64,000 nucleotides of DNA from Saccharospirillum sp965652395 (GCA_965652395.1 CBFGUW010000004.1:100648-164647), one strand, 5' to 3'. Positions 17,856-26,936 are shown, counted from the first letter of the stretch. Notes: generated by a model not told the origin, from the sequence alone. Translations and numbers: made by a program.

Positions 17856-18284
17856 ATGACCCAGGTAGATTTTCACATACTGCCCGCCTTGCAGGCTGCG
17901 GATCGATATGCCTATGCCGCCCGGCTCGTGGCAAAAGCCACCAGCCGCCAGCATCGGGTACTGCTCGCGGTTAACGACGAAACCGAGGCCCAGGCCTTAA
18001 GCGACGCCCTCTGGGGTGTCAGCCCGGAAAGTTTCATCGCCCACGGCCGTCTCGACCAGGAGGCCGAAGCCGTACAAATCGGCTGGCATAGCCACCCCGG
18101 CGAACATCACGATGTTCTGATCAACCTGGGTACCGAAATCCCCGACTACTTCTCCCGTTTTCATCGCGTCTTCGAAGTTGTCAGCCAGGATCCAGCCATT
18201 CTCGCCCAGACCCGAGACCACTATCGTTTTTATCAGGACCGGGGCTACCCGCTTTCCCGCCACGACTTGAGAGACCGCGTCTAG
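17856..18284 (+). CDS. holC: HolC, DNA polymerase III chi subunit
   Basis: The 142-aa protein has the chi-subunit pattern: VDFHIL at the start, the central LLAVNDETEAQALSDALW region, then IPDYFSRFHRVFEVV and the RFYQDRGY tail. Chi links the clamp loader to single-stranded DNA-binding protein. The ATG has no strong Shine-Dalgarno sequence. The stop overlaps the next gene's GTG by one base. Location between pepA and valS is the usual one. Confidence 0.93.
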   Translation: MTQVDFHILPALQAADRYAYAARLVAKATSRQHRVLLAVNDETEAQALSDALWGVSPESFIAHGRLDQEAEAVQIGWHSHPGEHHDVLINLGTEIPDYFSRFHRVFEVVSQDPAILAQTRDHYRFYQDRGYPLSRHDLRDRV

Positions 18285-18904
18285 TGAGCGACCACGACAA
18301 CCCGAAAAGCCTGCTGAAAGACCTCGAAGCCATCCGACAAAGCCTCGATCGCATTGTCGACTCCGAGTCCGTCATTCCGCTGCTGGACGAAATTGTCGAC
18401 AAACGGGAACCGACCCACGTCAATCCCAACAACCCTTTCCTGTCCAGCCAATCGCTGTCCGAGCTGATCCGCATCCGCAACGAAGCCGAAGCCCGCGCCG
18501 CCGAAGAACTCGCCTCACTGGCACCACTACGCCCGATCGAAGACATTCTGGAACGGCAAAAACGCGAGCAACGGGAGCAGGAAGAGCTCCTAGACCAGGA
18601 AAACACCGAAAAAGTGGAAGAGCCCGAACCGGAACCAGAACCGATTCCCTCGCCCGACCCGGAGCAGTTGTGGGAGCAACTCGAAAGCGTTTTTGCCAGC
18701 TGGATAGACGAAGCGGTCGAAAACTACGTTCACCTCTTTGAAAACGAAGTCCGCAATCGCTTGCAACAAGACTTCCGCAAACTGGTCTGGCAGTGGTACG
18801 AAGAGCACGAACTGCCTATTCCCGAGAGCTTTCTCGACCGGCCAAAGGCGCCCTCTGCTACTGCCGACTCCGGAAAAGAACAGAACGACAGAACGAACCC
18901 CTAA
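18284..18904 (+). CDS. Acidic protein of unknown function coupled to holC
   Basis: The 206-aa protein starts at a GTG whose first base is the last base of the holC stop codon, so translation is probably coupled. Residues 65-110 are a charged helix rich in E, Q and R. Residues 110-125 are a repetitive Glu-Pro linker. Residues 126-185 form a second helical unit with many aromatic residues (LWEQLESVFASWIDE, LVWQWYEEHELPIP). There is no signal peptide or membrane helix. I recall proteins in this slot between holC and valS in related marine bacteria, but no function. A role with the clamp loader is only inferred from coupling. Confidence 0.75.
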   Translation: MSDHDNPKSLLKDLEAIRQSLDRIVDSESVIPLLDEIVDKREPTHVNPNNPFLSSQSLSELIRIRNEAEARAAEELASLAPLRPIEDILERQKREQREQEELLDQENTEKVEEPEPEPEPIPSPDPEQLWEQLESVFASWIDEAVENYVHLFENEVRNRLQQDFRKLVWQWYEEHELPIPESFLDRPKAPSATADSGKEQNDRTNP

Positions 18905-19048
18905 CCTACACAACCTATCCTTTTTAGACACCAGGGTTGTTAGACGCCTGATTGTCGAGTCGGCTTGTCCAGCCGCTCCAATAACGCCTCATATTGCTCC
19001 TGCCTGAATTCATCGAACAACGGATCCAGCCCCAGCTTTTAAGCCGCC

Positions 19049-19077
19049 TTAGCGCCCAAAGCCGAGCTGTGTATAAT
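19049..19077 (+). promoter_or_regulatory. Predicted sigma70 promoter of valS
   Basis: A perfect -10 box TATAAT at 19072-19077 has a TG-type extension just upstream (TGTG) and a weak -35 box TTAGCG at 19049-19054, with a 17-bp spacer. Transcription would begin near 19084 and read through palindrome A1 before reaching the valS ATG at 19321. Confidence 0.55.
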
Positions 19078-19134
19078 GGCAGGCCGTTTACCGAATAACG
19101 TCTAATGTATGAGTCAGGCTTGGCAAAAAGGCTA

Positions 19135-19247
19135 GCGCCGGGGGCCTGAGGTGCTTATTCGGGGATATCCGAGGCATGGATGCCGAGGTTAAGCCTACAT
19201 GGACGTATCCACGGCGACCCCGAATAAGCACCTCAGGTCACCGGCGC
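19135..19247 (+). repeat. Long palindromic intergenic repeat, copy A1 (valS leader)
   Basis: Thirty-base arms (19135-19164 and 19218-19247) are inverted copies with two mismatches. The 53-base interior holds two small hairpins with GG loops: GGCATGGATGCC and TACATGGACGTA. In copies A2 and A3 the second hairpin is CCCATGGATGGG, so its first two base pairs changed on both sides together. It lies inside the predicted valS 5' leader. Confidence 0.85.
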
Positions 19248-19320
19248 GGGTTCAACCTCAGCCAGCAAGCCAAGGACTCAACTAATTCCGACATATCCTG
19301 AGCGAGTTTGAGACGACCCC

Positions 19321-22176
19321 ATGGAGAAGACCTACCAGCCGCAGGCGATTGAAGGCAAGCATTACCAACGTTGGGAAGAGAACAACTGGTTCCAGCCCTC
19401 GGGTGAAGGTGCCCCCTACTGCATCATGATTCCGCCGCCCAATGTGACCGGCAGCCTGCACATGGGGCATGCCTTCCAGCAGACCATCATGGATGCCCTC
19501 ATTCGCTACCATCGTATGAAAGGCAACAACACCCTCTGGCAAACCGGCTCCGACCACGCTGGCATCGCCACCCAGATGGTGGTCGAACGCGAACTCGCCC
19601 GCGACGGCAAAACCCGCCACGACCTCGGCCGCGAAGCCTTCATCGACAAAGTCTGGGAATGGAAAGAACACTCCGGAAATACCATCACCTCCCAGATGCG
19701 CCGCCTTGGCGACTCCGTCGACTGGACTCGCGAACGCTTTACCATGGACGACGGCCTCTCCAACGCCGTCCGCGAAGTCTTCGTTCGTCTCTATGAAGAA
19801 GACCTCATCTACCGTGGCAAACGTCTCGTCAACTGGGACCCGAAATTCCACACCGCCATCTCCGACCTCGAAGTCGAAAACAAAGAAGAGCAAGGGTCAC
19901 TCTGGCACTTCCGCTACCCCCTGCTCGATGGCGCCAAAACCAGTGACGGCAAAGACTACATCGTCGTCGCCACCACCCGACCCGAAACCATGCTCGGCGA
20001 CACCGCCGTCGCGGTAAACCCGGAAGATGAACGCTACACCCACCTCGTCGGCCAATACGTCGAACTACCGCTGGTCGGCCGCCGCATCCCCATCGTCGCC
20101 GACGACTATGTCGACCTCGAATTCGGCACCGGCTGCGTAAAAATTACCCCCGCCCACGACTTCAACGACTACGAAGTCGGCAAGCGTCACGGCGCCACCC
20201 TGGTCAACATCCTCGACCAGGACGCCGCCATACTGCACACCGCCGAAGCCTACACCTACGAAGGCCGCCCGATCAGCGACTTCGACGGCACCTTGCCCGA
20301 AGGCTACGGCGGCCTCGACCGTTTCGAAGCCCGCAAGAAAATCATCGCCGATTTCGACGCCCGCGGCCTGCTCGACTCCATCAAGGACCACACCCTCATG
20401 GTCCCTCGCGGCGACCGCTCCAACGCCGTCATCGAACCCTGGTTGACCGACCAATGGTACGTTTCCGCCAAAACCCTGGCCGAGCCCGCCATCAAAGCCG
20501 TCGAAAACGGCGACATCGAATTCGTGCCCAAGCAATGGGAAAACACCTTCTTCTCCTGGATGCGCGACATCCAGGACTGGTGTATTTCACGGCAGCTCTG
20601 GTGGGGCCACCAGATTCCCGCCTGGTACGACAACGACGGCAACGTCTATGTCGGCCGGACCGAGCAGGAAGTACGCGACAAACACAGCCTGGGTGGCACC
20701 ATCGAACTGACCCAGGACGAAGACGTACTCGACACCTGGTTCAGCTCCGCCCTATGGACCTTCTCAACCCTCGGCTGGCCCGAACGTGAAGACCTGGTCA
20801 AAACCTTCCACCCGACCGACGTACTGGTCACCGGTTTCGACATCATCTTCTTCTGGGTCGCCCGCATGATGATGATGACCCTGCACTTCATCAAAAACGA
20901 CGACGGCACACCCCAGGTCCCGTTCAAAAAGGTCTATGTCACCGGACTGATCCGCGACGAAAACGGCCAGAAGATGTCCAAATCCAAGGGCAACGTCATC
21001 GACCCGATCGACCTGATCGACGGCATCTCCGTCGACGACCTGGTATCGAAGCGCACCAGCGGCCTCATGCAGCCCAAGCTCGCGCAAAAGATCGAGAAAA
21101 ACACCCGCAAATCCTATCCAGACGGCATGGAACCCTCCGGCACCGACGCCCTGCGCTTCACACTCGCCTCGCTCGCCAGCCAAGGCCGCGACATCAACTT
21201 CGACGTCAAACGGCTCGAAGGCTACCGGAACTTCTGCAACAAAATCTGGAACGCCGCCCGCTACGTGCTCATGAACACCGAAGGCGAAGACTGCGGGCAA
21301 AACGACGAAGCCGTACAGCTCACCCTCGCCGACCGCTGGATCAGCTCACGTCTGCAGCGCCTCGAAGCCGACGTACACCGCCACTTCGAAAACTACCGCT
21401 TCGACCTGATGAGCCAGGCCCTGTACGAATTCATCTGGAACGAATACTGCGACTGGTACCTAGAACTATCCAAACCCGTCTTGTGGGACGACAACGCCAG
21501 CGTCGAAGTCAAACGAGGCACCCGCCGCACCCTGGTTCGCGTGCTCGAAGCCATCTTGCGGCTCGCCCACCCCATCATGCCGTTCATCACCGAAGAGATC
21601 TGGCAATCCATCCGCGACCTCGCCGCCAAAGACGGCGACACCATCATGCTGCAAGGCTTCCCGTCGCCGGATGAACAGAAAATCGACGAAAAAGCCGAAG
21701 CCGACATCGAATGGCTGAAAGGCGTCATCGTCGGCGTACGCAACATTCGTGGCGAAATGAACATCGCCCCCGGCAAAGCCTTGCCCGTCCTGTTCCAGAA
21801 AGGCAGCACCGAAGACCAGCGACGGTTGAGTGAAAACGAAAACTTCCTCAAAACCCTCGCCAAGCTCGAATCCATCACCTGGCTCAATGAAGACGACACC
21901 GCGCCCATGTCCGCCACCCAGTTGGTCGGCAACCTGAAGGTGCTGGTGCCCATGGCCGGCTTGATCGATGTCGCGGCTGAGCAGGCGCGTTTGAGCAAAG
22001 CCATCGACAAGGCCCGTAAAGATCTGGAACGCGTTGAAGGTAAGTTGAAAAACGAGAGCTTCGTTTCCAAAGCACCGGAGGCTGTTATCGCCAAGGAACG
22101 CGAAAAGGCCGATGGTTTGGCGTCCAGCATTCAAGAGTTGGAAAGCCAGATGAAGCAACTGGAGGAGTTGGCTTAA
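19321..22176 (+). CDS. valS: ValS, valyl-tRNA synthetase
   Basis: This 951-aa class Ia synthetase is full length. The HIGH-type motif is HMGH in PPPNVTGSLHMGHAF, and the KMSKS motif is present (KMSKSKGNVIDP). The large editing domain lies between them with TTRPETMLGD. The anticodon-binding domain starts near residue 660 and the C-terminal arm is a coiled coil (from about residue 880). It charges tRNA-Val in the cytoplasm. The ATG at 19321 follows a structured leader containing repeat A1. No sequence defect is visible. Confidence 0.97.
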   Translation: MEKTYQPQAIEGKHYQRWEENNWFQPSGEGAPYCIMIPPPNVTGSLHMGHAFQQTIMDALIRYHRMKGNNTLWQTGSDHAGIATQMVVERELARDGKTRHDLGREAFIDKVWEWKEHSGNTITSQMRRLGDSVDWTRERFTMDDGLSNAVREVFVRLYEEDLIYRGKRLVNWDPKFHTAISDLEVENKEEQGSLWHFRYPLLDGAKTSDGKDYIVVATTRPETMLGDTAVAVNPEDERYTHLVGQYVELPLVGRRIPIVADDYVDLEFGTGCVKITPAHDFNDYEVGKRHGATLVNILDQDAAILHTAEAYTYEGRPISDFDGTLPEGYGGLDRFEARKKIIADFDARGLLDSIKDHTLMVPRGDRSNAVIEPWLTDQWYVSAKTLAEPAIKAVENGDIEFVPKQWENTFFSWMRDIQDWCISRQLWWGHQIPAWYDNDGNVYVGRTEQEVRDKHSLGGTIELTQDEDVLDTWFSSALWTFSTLGWPEREDLVKTFHPTDVLVTGFDIIFFWVARMMMMTLHFIKNDDGTPQVPFKKVYVTGLIRDENGQKMSKSKGNVIDPIDLIDGISVDDLVSKRTSGLMQPKLAQKIEKNTRKSYPDGMEPSGTDALRFTLASLASQGRDINFDVKRLEGYRNFCNKIWNAARYVLMNTEGEDCGQNDEAVQLTLADRWISSRLQRLEADVHRHFENYRFDLMSQALYEFIWNEYCDWYLELSKPVLWDDNASVEVKRGTRRTLVRVLEAILRLAHPIMPFITEEIWQSIRDLAAKDGDTIMLQGFPSPDEQKIDEKAEADIEWLKGVIVGVRNIRGEMNIAPGKALPVLFQKGSTEDQRRLSENENFLKTLAKLESITWLNEDDTAPMSATQLVGNLKVLVPMAGLIDVAAEQARLSKAIDKARKDLERVEGKLKNESFVSKAPEAVIAKEREKADGLASSIQELESQMKQLEELA

Positions 22177-22273
22177 GTCGGATTGGCTTTGAATGCAGGA
22201 AGCGGCTTACTGGTCGCGCACGGCGCCGAATGCGGACCATACGCTCCTACAGATGAAATTGCCGCCGATGTGA

Positions 22274-22387
22274 GTGCTCGGGGTCGGGGATGCTCTGGAG
22301 GGGACATCTGAGGCATGGATGCCGAAGTTAAGCGCCCATGGATGGGTTCACAGCGGTCCCCGGAAGAGCATCCCCGACTCCGAGCAC
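22274..22387 (+). repeat. Long palindromic intergenic repeat, copy A2 (valS-bioA gap)
   Basis: Arms of 31 bases (22274-22304 and 22357-22387) pair with four mismatches, three of them clustered near the inner end. The interior contains GGCATGGATGCC and CCCATGGATGGG hairpins, in the same order and spacing as copies A1 and A3. The element begins about 100 bp after the valS stop and ends 29 bp before the bioA ATG. It is followed directly by an A-run that forms part of the bioA ribosome-site region. Confidence 0.85.
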
Positions 22388-22416
22388 GGCCCACAGCCAC
22401 AAAAAAAAGAGGCACC

Positions 22417-23712
22417 ATGCACCCCACTGTCGACACAACTTTCGATCTGAACCATCTTTGGCACCCCTATACATCGACGACGCATCCCCTGCCCTGCTAT
22501 CCAGTAGTCGCCGCCCAAGGCTGTGAAATCATCCTCGAAAACGGCCAGCGACTCATCGACGGCATGGCCTCCTGGTGGAGCGCCATCCACGGCTACAACG
22601 TCCCCGAACTCAACCAGGCCATCCGCGACCAAACCGAGCGAATGAGCCACGTCATGTTCGGCGGCATTACCCACGCCCCCGCCGTCGAACTCGGCAAACG
22701 CCTGGTTCAAGCCACTCCCGAGCCGCTCAACAAAGTATTCCTCGCCGACTCCGGCTCCGTCTCCGTCGAAGTCGCCCTCAAAATGGCCATCCAATACTGG
22801 CGCGGCCGGGGCAAACCCAAAAAATCACGCCTCGCCTCCTTCCTTCACGGCTACCACGGCGACACCCTCGGCGCCATGAGCGTCTGCGACCCCGTCAACG
22901 GCATGCACGGCATCTTCGCCGACATACTGCCCAAAAGCCTCTTTCTCGACGCACCACCATCCGGTTTCGACACCCCGGTCGACCCCGACAAACTCGCCAA
23001 ACTCGAACAGCAACTGGCCGAACACGCCCACGAACTCGCCGCCGTTATCGTCGAACCCGTCGTCCAGGGCGCTGGCGGCATGCGCATCTACAACCCCGAC
23101 TGGCTGAAAGAACTGCGCCGCCTCTGCGACAAACACCAACTGCTGATGATTTTTGACGAAATCGCCACCGGTTTCGGTCGCACCGGCAAACTCTTCGCCC
23201 TGGAACATGCCGATGTCGTGCCCGACATCCTCTGTCTCGGCAAAGCCATCACCGGCGGTACCATGACCCTCGCCGCCACCCTCGCCACCGACGACGTCGC
23301 CGAAGGCGTATGCGCCAGTGAAGCCGGAGTGTTCATGCACGGCCCCACTTTTATGGGCAACCCCCTGGCCTGCGCAGTCGCCTGCGCCTCCTTCGACAAA
23401 CTGATGTCCATGGATTGGCAGGGCGAAGTGAAACAGCTTGAACAGCAATTGAAGGACGAGCTGGAGCCGCTGGCCGAGCTGGAATCCGTCGCGGACATCA
23501 GAGTGTTGGGCGCCATCGGCGTCATGGAAATGGTCGATGCCGTGGATGTGGGAAAAGCGCAAAAACTGTTAGTGGAAGCCAAGGTGTGGATTCGGCCCTT
23601 CGGTCGATTGGTCTACATCATGCCGCCTTATGTCATGACATCGACTGAGCTGAGGCAATTGACCAAGGCCATGCGTTTGCTGGCGGAATCAGCGGCGGCG
23701 GGGAAGCTTTGA
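22417..23712 (+). CDS. bioA: BioA, adenosylmethionine-8-amino-7-oxononanoate aminotransferase
   Basis: The 431-aa class III PLP aminotransferase makes 7,8-diaminopelargonate in biotin synthesis, with SAM as amino donor. Landmarks are the opening HLWHPYTS, SSWW-like MASWWSAIHGYN, the IFDEIATGFGRTG motif and the PLP lysine K276 in CLGKAITGGT, which aligns with K274 of the E. coli enzyme. ATG at 22417 with AGAGG upstream is chosen; the frame is open further up through repeat A2, but that is not coding. No other bio gene lies beside it. The 3' end overlaps the convergent small gene by 24 bp. Confidence 0.95.
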   Translation: MHPTVDTTFDLNHLWHPYTSTTHPLPCYPVVAAQGCEIILENGQRLIDGMASWWSAIHGYNVPELNQAIRDQTERMSHVMFGGITHAPAVELGKRLVQATPEPLNKVFLADSGSVSVEVALKMAIQYWRGRGKPKKSRLASFLHGYHGDTLGAMSVCDPVNGMHGIFADILPKSLFLDAPPSGFDTPVDPDKLAKLEQQLAEHAHELAAVIVEPVVQGAGGMRIYNPDWLKELRRLCDKHQLLMIFDEIATGFGRTGKLFALEHADVVPDILCLGKAITGGTMTLAATLATDDVAEGVCASEAGVFMHGPTFMGNPLACAVACASFDKLMSMDWQGEVKQLEQQLKDELEPLAELESVADIRVLGAIGVMEMVDAVDVGKAQKLLVEAKVWIRPFGRLVYIMPPYVMTSTELRQLTKAMRLLAESAAAGKL

Positions 23713-23988
23713 ACGGGGCCGTGGTGACCCGGAAGAACGTCGTCTTTGAGGATCGGCCGCCTGGGCGGCTTTTTTCTTGGCGCGTTTGACCTGAGCTTTC
23801 TTCTGCTGCAGCCGGTTATAGGCGCGCAGTAAATAAATCATCAGCAGCATAGCCACTAAAATACCGGCGACCCACAACAGCTTCTCGGCCATGCCTTCCT
23901 CGCCGAGGTAGTCGGAAATGCCCGTCAACCGATCGCTCTGGTTGACGGAAGCACCGAGCTGGATAGTCAGTCCTGAATCGCCAATCAC
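23689..23988 (-). CDS. Small single-pass membrane protein with basic tail
   Basis: The 99-aa protein has one hydrophobic helix (about residues 37-55, LLWVAGILVAMLLMIYLL) followed by a very basic, lysine/arginine-rich cytoplasmic tail. GTG at 23988 has a GAGGAA site that overlaps the stop of can, so it is probably translated from the can transcript. It overlaps the end of bioA tail to tail. Function is unknown; the basic tail may contact lipid headgroups or nucleic acid. Confidence 0.65.
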   Translation of the reverse strand: MIGDSGLTIQLGASVNQSDRLTGISDYLGEEGMAEKLLWVAGILVAMLLMIYLLRAYNRLQQKKAQVKRAKKKAAQAADPQRRRSSGSPRPRSKLPRRR

Positions 23989-23998
23989 TTCGGGTTCC

Positions 23999-24652
23999 TC
24001 ATGGCTCCCCGGTCAGTACGGCCTTGATGCGCTCGTGCATTTTTTGCCGCAATGGAGAGCTGTCCTCGTGTGACACCTTCAAGTCATGAAGTATGCCGTC
24101 TTCCAGCCCATATATCCAACCGTGGATCGCCAGCTCCTGTTCACGCGCCCAGGCATCCTGCACGATGGTGGTTTCCGAAAGGCTCAGCACCTGCGCCATC
24201 ACATTCACTTCACAGAGACGCTTCAGGCGCGCTTCATCATTCGGCAACTCGTCGAAATAACGCTCATAAAGACGCAGCACGTCCTGAATTTTGCGTAGCC
24301 AGTTGTCGATCAAGCCCAACCGTTGGTTGGATAGGGCTGCGGCGACACCACCACACCCATAATGACCGGTCACGATGATGTGCTTGACCTTCAACACTTC
24401 CACAGCGAATTGCACCACAGACAAGCAGTTCAGATCGGTATGGACAACCAAATTGGCCACATTACGGTGAACAAAGACCTCACCGGGCAACAGACCCATG
24501 ATCTCGTTGGCGGGCACGCGGCTGTCGGCACAACCGATCCACAGTAATTCGGGCTTTTGCTGGCGGGCCAGCTGTTTGAAAAACTCAGGGTCTTCCGACT
24601 TGATTTGTTTGGCCCAATCGCGGTTTTTTTCCAACAAATGATCCAAATTCAC
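23999..24652 (-). CDS. can: Can, beta-class carbonic anhydrase
   Basis: The 217-aa protein interconverts CO2 and bicarbonate. The zinc site is intact: the CADSRVP motif provides the first cysteine and the Asp/Arg dyad, and GHYGCGG provides histidine and the second cysteine. HRNVANLVVHTDLNCLSVVQ matches the E. coli Can core nearly exactly. The start is GTG at 24652 with an AAGG site. It is the first gene of a short unit with the small membrane protein behind it. Confidence 0.96.
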   Translation of the reverse strand: MNLDHLLEKNRDWAKQIKSEDPEFFKQLARQQKPELLWIGCADSRVPANEIMGLLPGEVFVHRNVANLVVHTDLNCLSVVQFAVEVLKVKHIIVTGHYGCGGVAAALSNQRLGLIDNWLRKIQDVLRLYERYFDELPNDEARLKRLCEVNVMAQVLSLSETTIVQDAWAREQELAIHGWIYGLEDGILHDLKVSHEDSSPLRQKMHERIKAVLTGEP

Positions 24653-24786
24653 GTTCAGATACCTTTCCAGCGGGAGAAAATTGGACGGAGAAGCACTCCT
24701 GTTGGGGGACTACCTTAAGCGGGTATGCAACGTGCATCAAGCAGCACGGGTTGCAAACACTGTTGATTCAGATTCCGCCAAAGCGG

Positions 24787-25200
24787 TTACAAAACGACCA
24801 GCGAGAGCAATGCAAAACGGGCACCCTTACCCAACGCAATCCAGATCACGCAAGGCCAGTAGCGCAATTTCAACCAACCGGCCGCTACCGGCAAGAGATC
24901 CCCAACGATGGGCAGCCAAGCAAAAAACAGCAGGGGCGCCCCCCAATCGTTGAGTATTTTCCGCGCGCGTTCATTGGGTTGAAACCGGTGTGACCAGCGG
25001 TGGGAAGCCCGCTCACTCAGCCAGCGGGCCATCAATAGCATCGCAATGGCACCCAGAGTGTTTCCCAGGGTGGCAACACCCCAATAAGAAAGACTCCGCT
25101 CAGGGGTCTCATGAAGCAAAGCGACGTAGAGAAGCTCGGTACCCATCGGCCACAGAGTGGCGGATACGAACGCCACGCCAAACAGAGCAGCATAGATCAC
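24787..25200 (-). CDS. YqaA-family membrane protein (DedA/SNARE-associated type)
   Basis: The 137-aa protein has four predicted membrane segments and the YqaA pattern: LWPMGTELLYVALL near the start, GNTLGA in the middle, and GDLLPVAAGWLKLRYWPCVIWIALGKGARF at the end, which resembles the re-entrant motif of the wider DedA group implicated in membrane or lipid transport. The start is a GTG three bases after the stop of the flavin-reductase gene, so the two are coupled. Transport substrate is unknown. Confidence 0.8.
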   Translation of the reverse strand: MIYAALFGVAFVSATLWPMGTELLYVALLHETPERSLSYWGVATLGNTLGAIAMLLMARWLSERASHRWSHRFQPNERARKILNDWGAPLLFFAWLPIVGDLLPVAAGWLKLRYWPCVIWIALGKGARFALLSLVVL

Positions 25201-25203
25201 TTG

Positions 25204-25812
25204 TTATGACTCGGGGCGTACCAGATCGAAGGTGTCCCGGGTAGTGGCATAACTGTTCCCGGCAAGACGGCCGACGGCATCCAGCTTATCCGTAAGGATT
25301 CTACCGTTTTCGTAAAGGCTGTCCGCCACATGAACATGCAGCACGTCGCCCAGAACGAGGCGGCCGGCCAGAGGTTGATCACCAAAAGACTGGATATCTC
25401 TCACACGGCATTCAAAATGCACCAGGGCTTCCTTAATGCGTGGCGTGCCAATGGTTTGAGCGGGTGTGGTATGCAGCCCGGCCAGATCGACTTCGCTGGT
25501 ACCGTAAGGCAAGGGGGCCGAGGTCAGGTTCATTGCCTCGGCCACGGAATGACTGACAATGTTAAGCGTGAAGTCGGGGTTCTCGCGTAGATTTCGTACC
25601 GTGTCCTTTTCCATTCCGTCGTTTTTGACCAATGGCGCGAACGCCACGACGGGTGGATTCACACTGACCAGCGTAAAAAATGAAAAAGGCGCCAGATTAA
25701 GAGTCCCTTCGGCGTTTTGAGTACAGGCCCAGGCAATGGGACGCGGCTGGATGGAGCCGATCATCAGTTTATAGATGTCCTGGCTGTCCAATTCATTGAG
25801 CGAGAGTTCCAA
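25204..25812 (-). CDS. Flavin reductase-like (DIM6/NTAB family) FMN-binding protein
   Basis: The 202-aa protein has the split-barrel flavin-binding fold. The family signature region is GSIQPRPIAWACTQ followed by NLAPFSFF, with NIVSHSVAEAMN and the HFECRV strand further on. Members reduce or bind FMN; natural partner and substrate are not indicated by context. The TTG start at 25812 is supported by AGGAG seven bases upstream. It is followed closely by the YqaA-type gene. Confidence 0.85.
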   Translation of the reverse strand: MELSLNELDSQDIYKLMIGSIQPRPIAWACTQNAEGTLNLAPFSFFTLVSVNPPVVAFAPLVKNDGMEKDTVRNLRENPDFTLNIVSHSVAEAMNLTSAPLPYGTSEVDLAGLHTTPAQTIGTPRIKEALVHFECRVRDIQSFGDQPLAGRLVLGDVLHVHVADSLYENGRILTDKLDAVGRLAGNSYATTRDTFDLVRPES

Positions 25813-25851
25813 TTTCGTCTCCTGTTACAACCTGACCGTTAGGGAGCTCTG

Positions 25852-26586
25852 TCACGCACCGCGTGAGCAAATGTCCAAATACTGCCGAATCACCGTGGGC
25901 ATGCCTCTTTCAATGCATTCGACCGTGAGCACATGCCCGATGGACACTTCGAGAATGCCTGGAATCGTCAGGAAGTCCGGCAGGTTGTTCAAATCCAGAT
26001 CGTGCCCTGCGTTGCATTCCAAACCCAACTCCTGAGCCAGCACAGCCGCGGCGCGATACTGCTCATGTACGGCGCTCTGCCGTTCGGTACCATGAGCCGA
26101 GGCATAGGCTTCGGTATAAAGTTCAATTCGTTTGGCGCGCGATTGAGCCGCAAGCTTTACCTGGTCGAGGTCCGGGTCAAGGAAGACTGAAGTGCGCACG
26201 CCTGCGTCGTCAATACGCTTCAGGATGGGGTCCAACTCGTCGGCATGCCGATGGAAATCCCAACCATGGTCAGAGGTGAGCTGGTTGGGGTCGTCCGGGA
26301 CCAGCGTGCATTGGTCCGGCCGGACCGTTTCGATCAACTGGAGGAAATCTTCAGAGGGGTAACCTTCAATATTCAGCTCAACCCCGGGGTAGTCCGCCAG
26401 ACAGGCTTTCAAATCGTGGGCGTCCTGACGGGTGACGTGGCGTTCATCGGGGCGCGGGTGAATGGTGATGCCGGGCACACCCAGAGCAATGAACTTTTTC
26501 GCGAATTCCACGACGTTGGGAAAATCCCGTCCACGGGAATTACGCAGCAGGGCGATTTTGTTCAGGTTGACACTGAGCTGGGTCAT
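25852..26586 (-). CDS. pdxJ: PdxJ, pyridoxine 5'-phosphate synthase
   Basis: The 244-aa TIM barrel condenses deoxyxylulose 5-phosphate and 3-amino-2-oxopropyl phosphate in the DXP-dependent vitamin B6 route. VNLNKIALLRNSRG at the start, GITIHPRPDERH, LNIEGYPS, CTLVPD and the C-terminal NAGHDL and SIGHVL phosphate-binding segments are all present. The ATG follows AGGACC at close spacing. The usual neighbour recO is absent on this side; a small hypothetical gene precedes it instead. Confidence 0.96.
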   Translation of the reverse strand: MTQLSVNLNKIALLRNSRGRDFPNVVEFAKKFIALGVPGITIHPRPDERHVTRQDAHDLKACLADYPGVELNIEGYPSEDFLQLIETVRPDQCTLVPDDPNQLTSDHGWDFHRHADELDPILKRIDDAGVRTSVFLDPDLDQVKLAAQSRAKRIELYTEAYASAHGTERQSAVHEQYRAAAVLAQELGLECNAGHDLDLNNLPDFLTIPGILEVSIGHVLTVECIERGMPTVIRQYLDICSRGA

Positions 26587-26630
26587 GGGAGGTCCTAATC
26601 TGACGGTTCATGCGGGCATTGTAACAGAGA

Positions 26631-26936
26631 TTATTCGGGCTCCGTGTGCCAGTCGACGACATCCGCTTCTATTTCCAGCCAGAAATCCGGCTCTTGCCCG
26701 CGCGCATAAACCGCCCCGGCAAAGAGCGCGAACACCGGTTCGTCTTCGGTCAGGGGGTGTTCGTCAAGAAAGGAAGCGGGCGGCGGGCAGCCAGCCTTTT
26801 CGTATTCCCGCCATACTTCCCCAAAACGCTCTGCAACGGCCGAACCGACTTCGAACCGGACCGGGCCGAACTGGCGCAGCCATTGAAGATGGACGCGGGG
26901 TTGAAGAAAAAGTTGATCCAGTGGGACCTGTCTCAC
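26631..26936 (-). CDS. Hypothetical small protein
   Basis: This 101-aa frame has a GTG start with AGGA seven bases upstream. It is rich in aromatic and acidic residues (RFGEVWREYEKAG, EPVFALFAGAVYARG, FWLEIEADVVDWH). There is no signal peptide or membrane helix. It lies 44 bp upstream of pdxJ on the same strand. Family unknown. The 152 bp between it and the immunity gene hold nothing recognisable. Confidence 0.55.
   Translation of the reverse strand: MRQVPLDQLFLQPRVHLQWLRQFGPVRFEVGSAVAERFGEVWREYEKAGCPPPASFLDEHPLTEDEPVFALFAGAVYARGQEPDFWLEIEADVVDWHTEPE

Larger units (their letters stand above)
18905..19320. other. holC-unit to valS intergenic region, no gene
   Basis: This 416-bp stretch has no convincing coding frame. 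It holds a promoter-like element (19049-19077) and palindromic repeat copy A1 (19135-19247). Both lie in front of valS, so the valS transcript would carry a leader of about 240 bases containing the palindrome. Confidence 0.6.

Noticed and set aside
19135..19247. Palindrome A1 as a T-box or known amino-acid riboswitch of valS
   Set aside because: T-boxes are largely absent from gammaproteobacteria, no specifier or antiterminator motif is seen, and related elements occur beside unrelated genes, one in the opposite orientation.
20065..22158. Several minus-strand frames opposite valS
   Set aside because: They show the same antisense composition bias, have no ribosome sites and overlap an intact synthetase gene.
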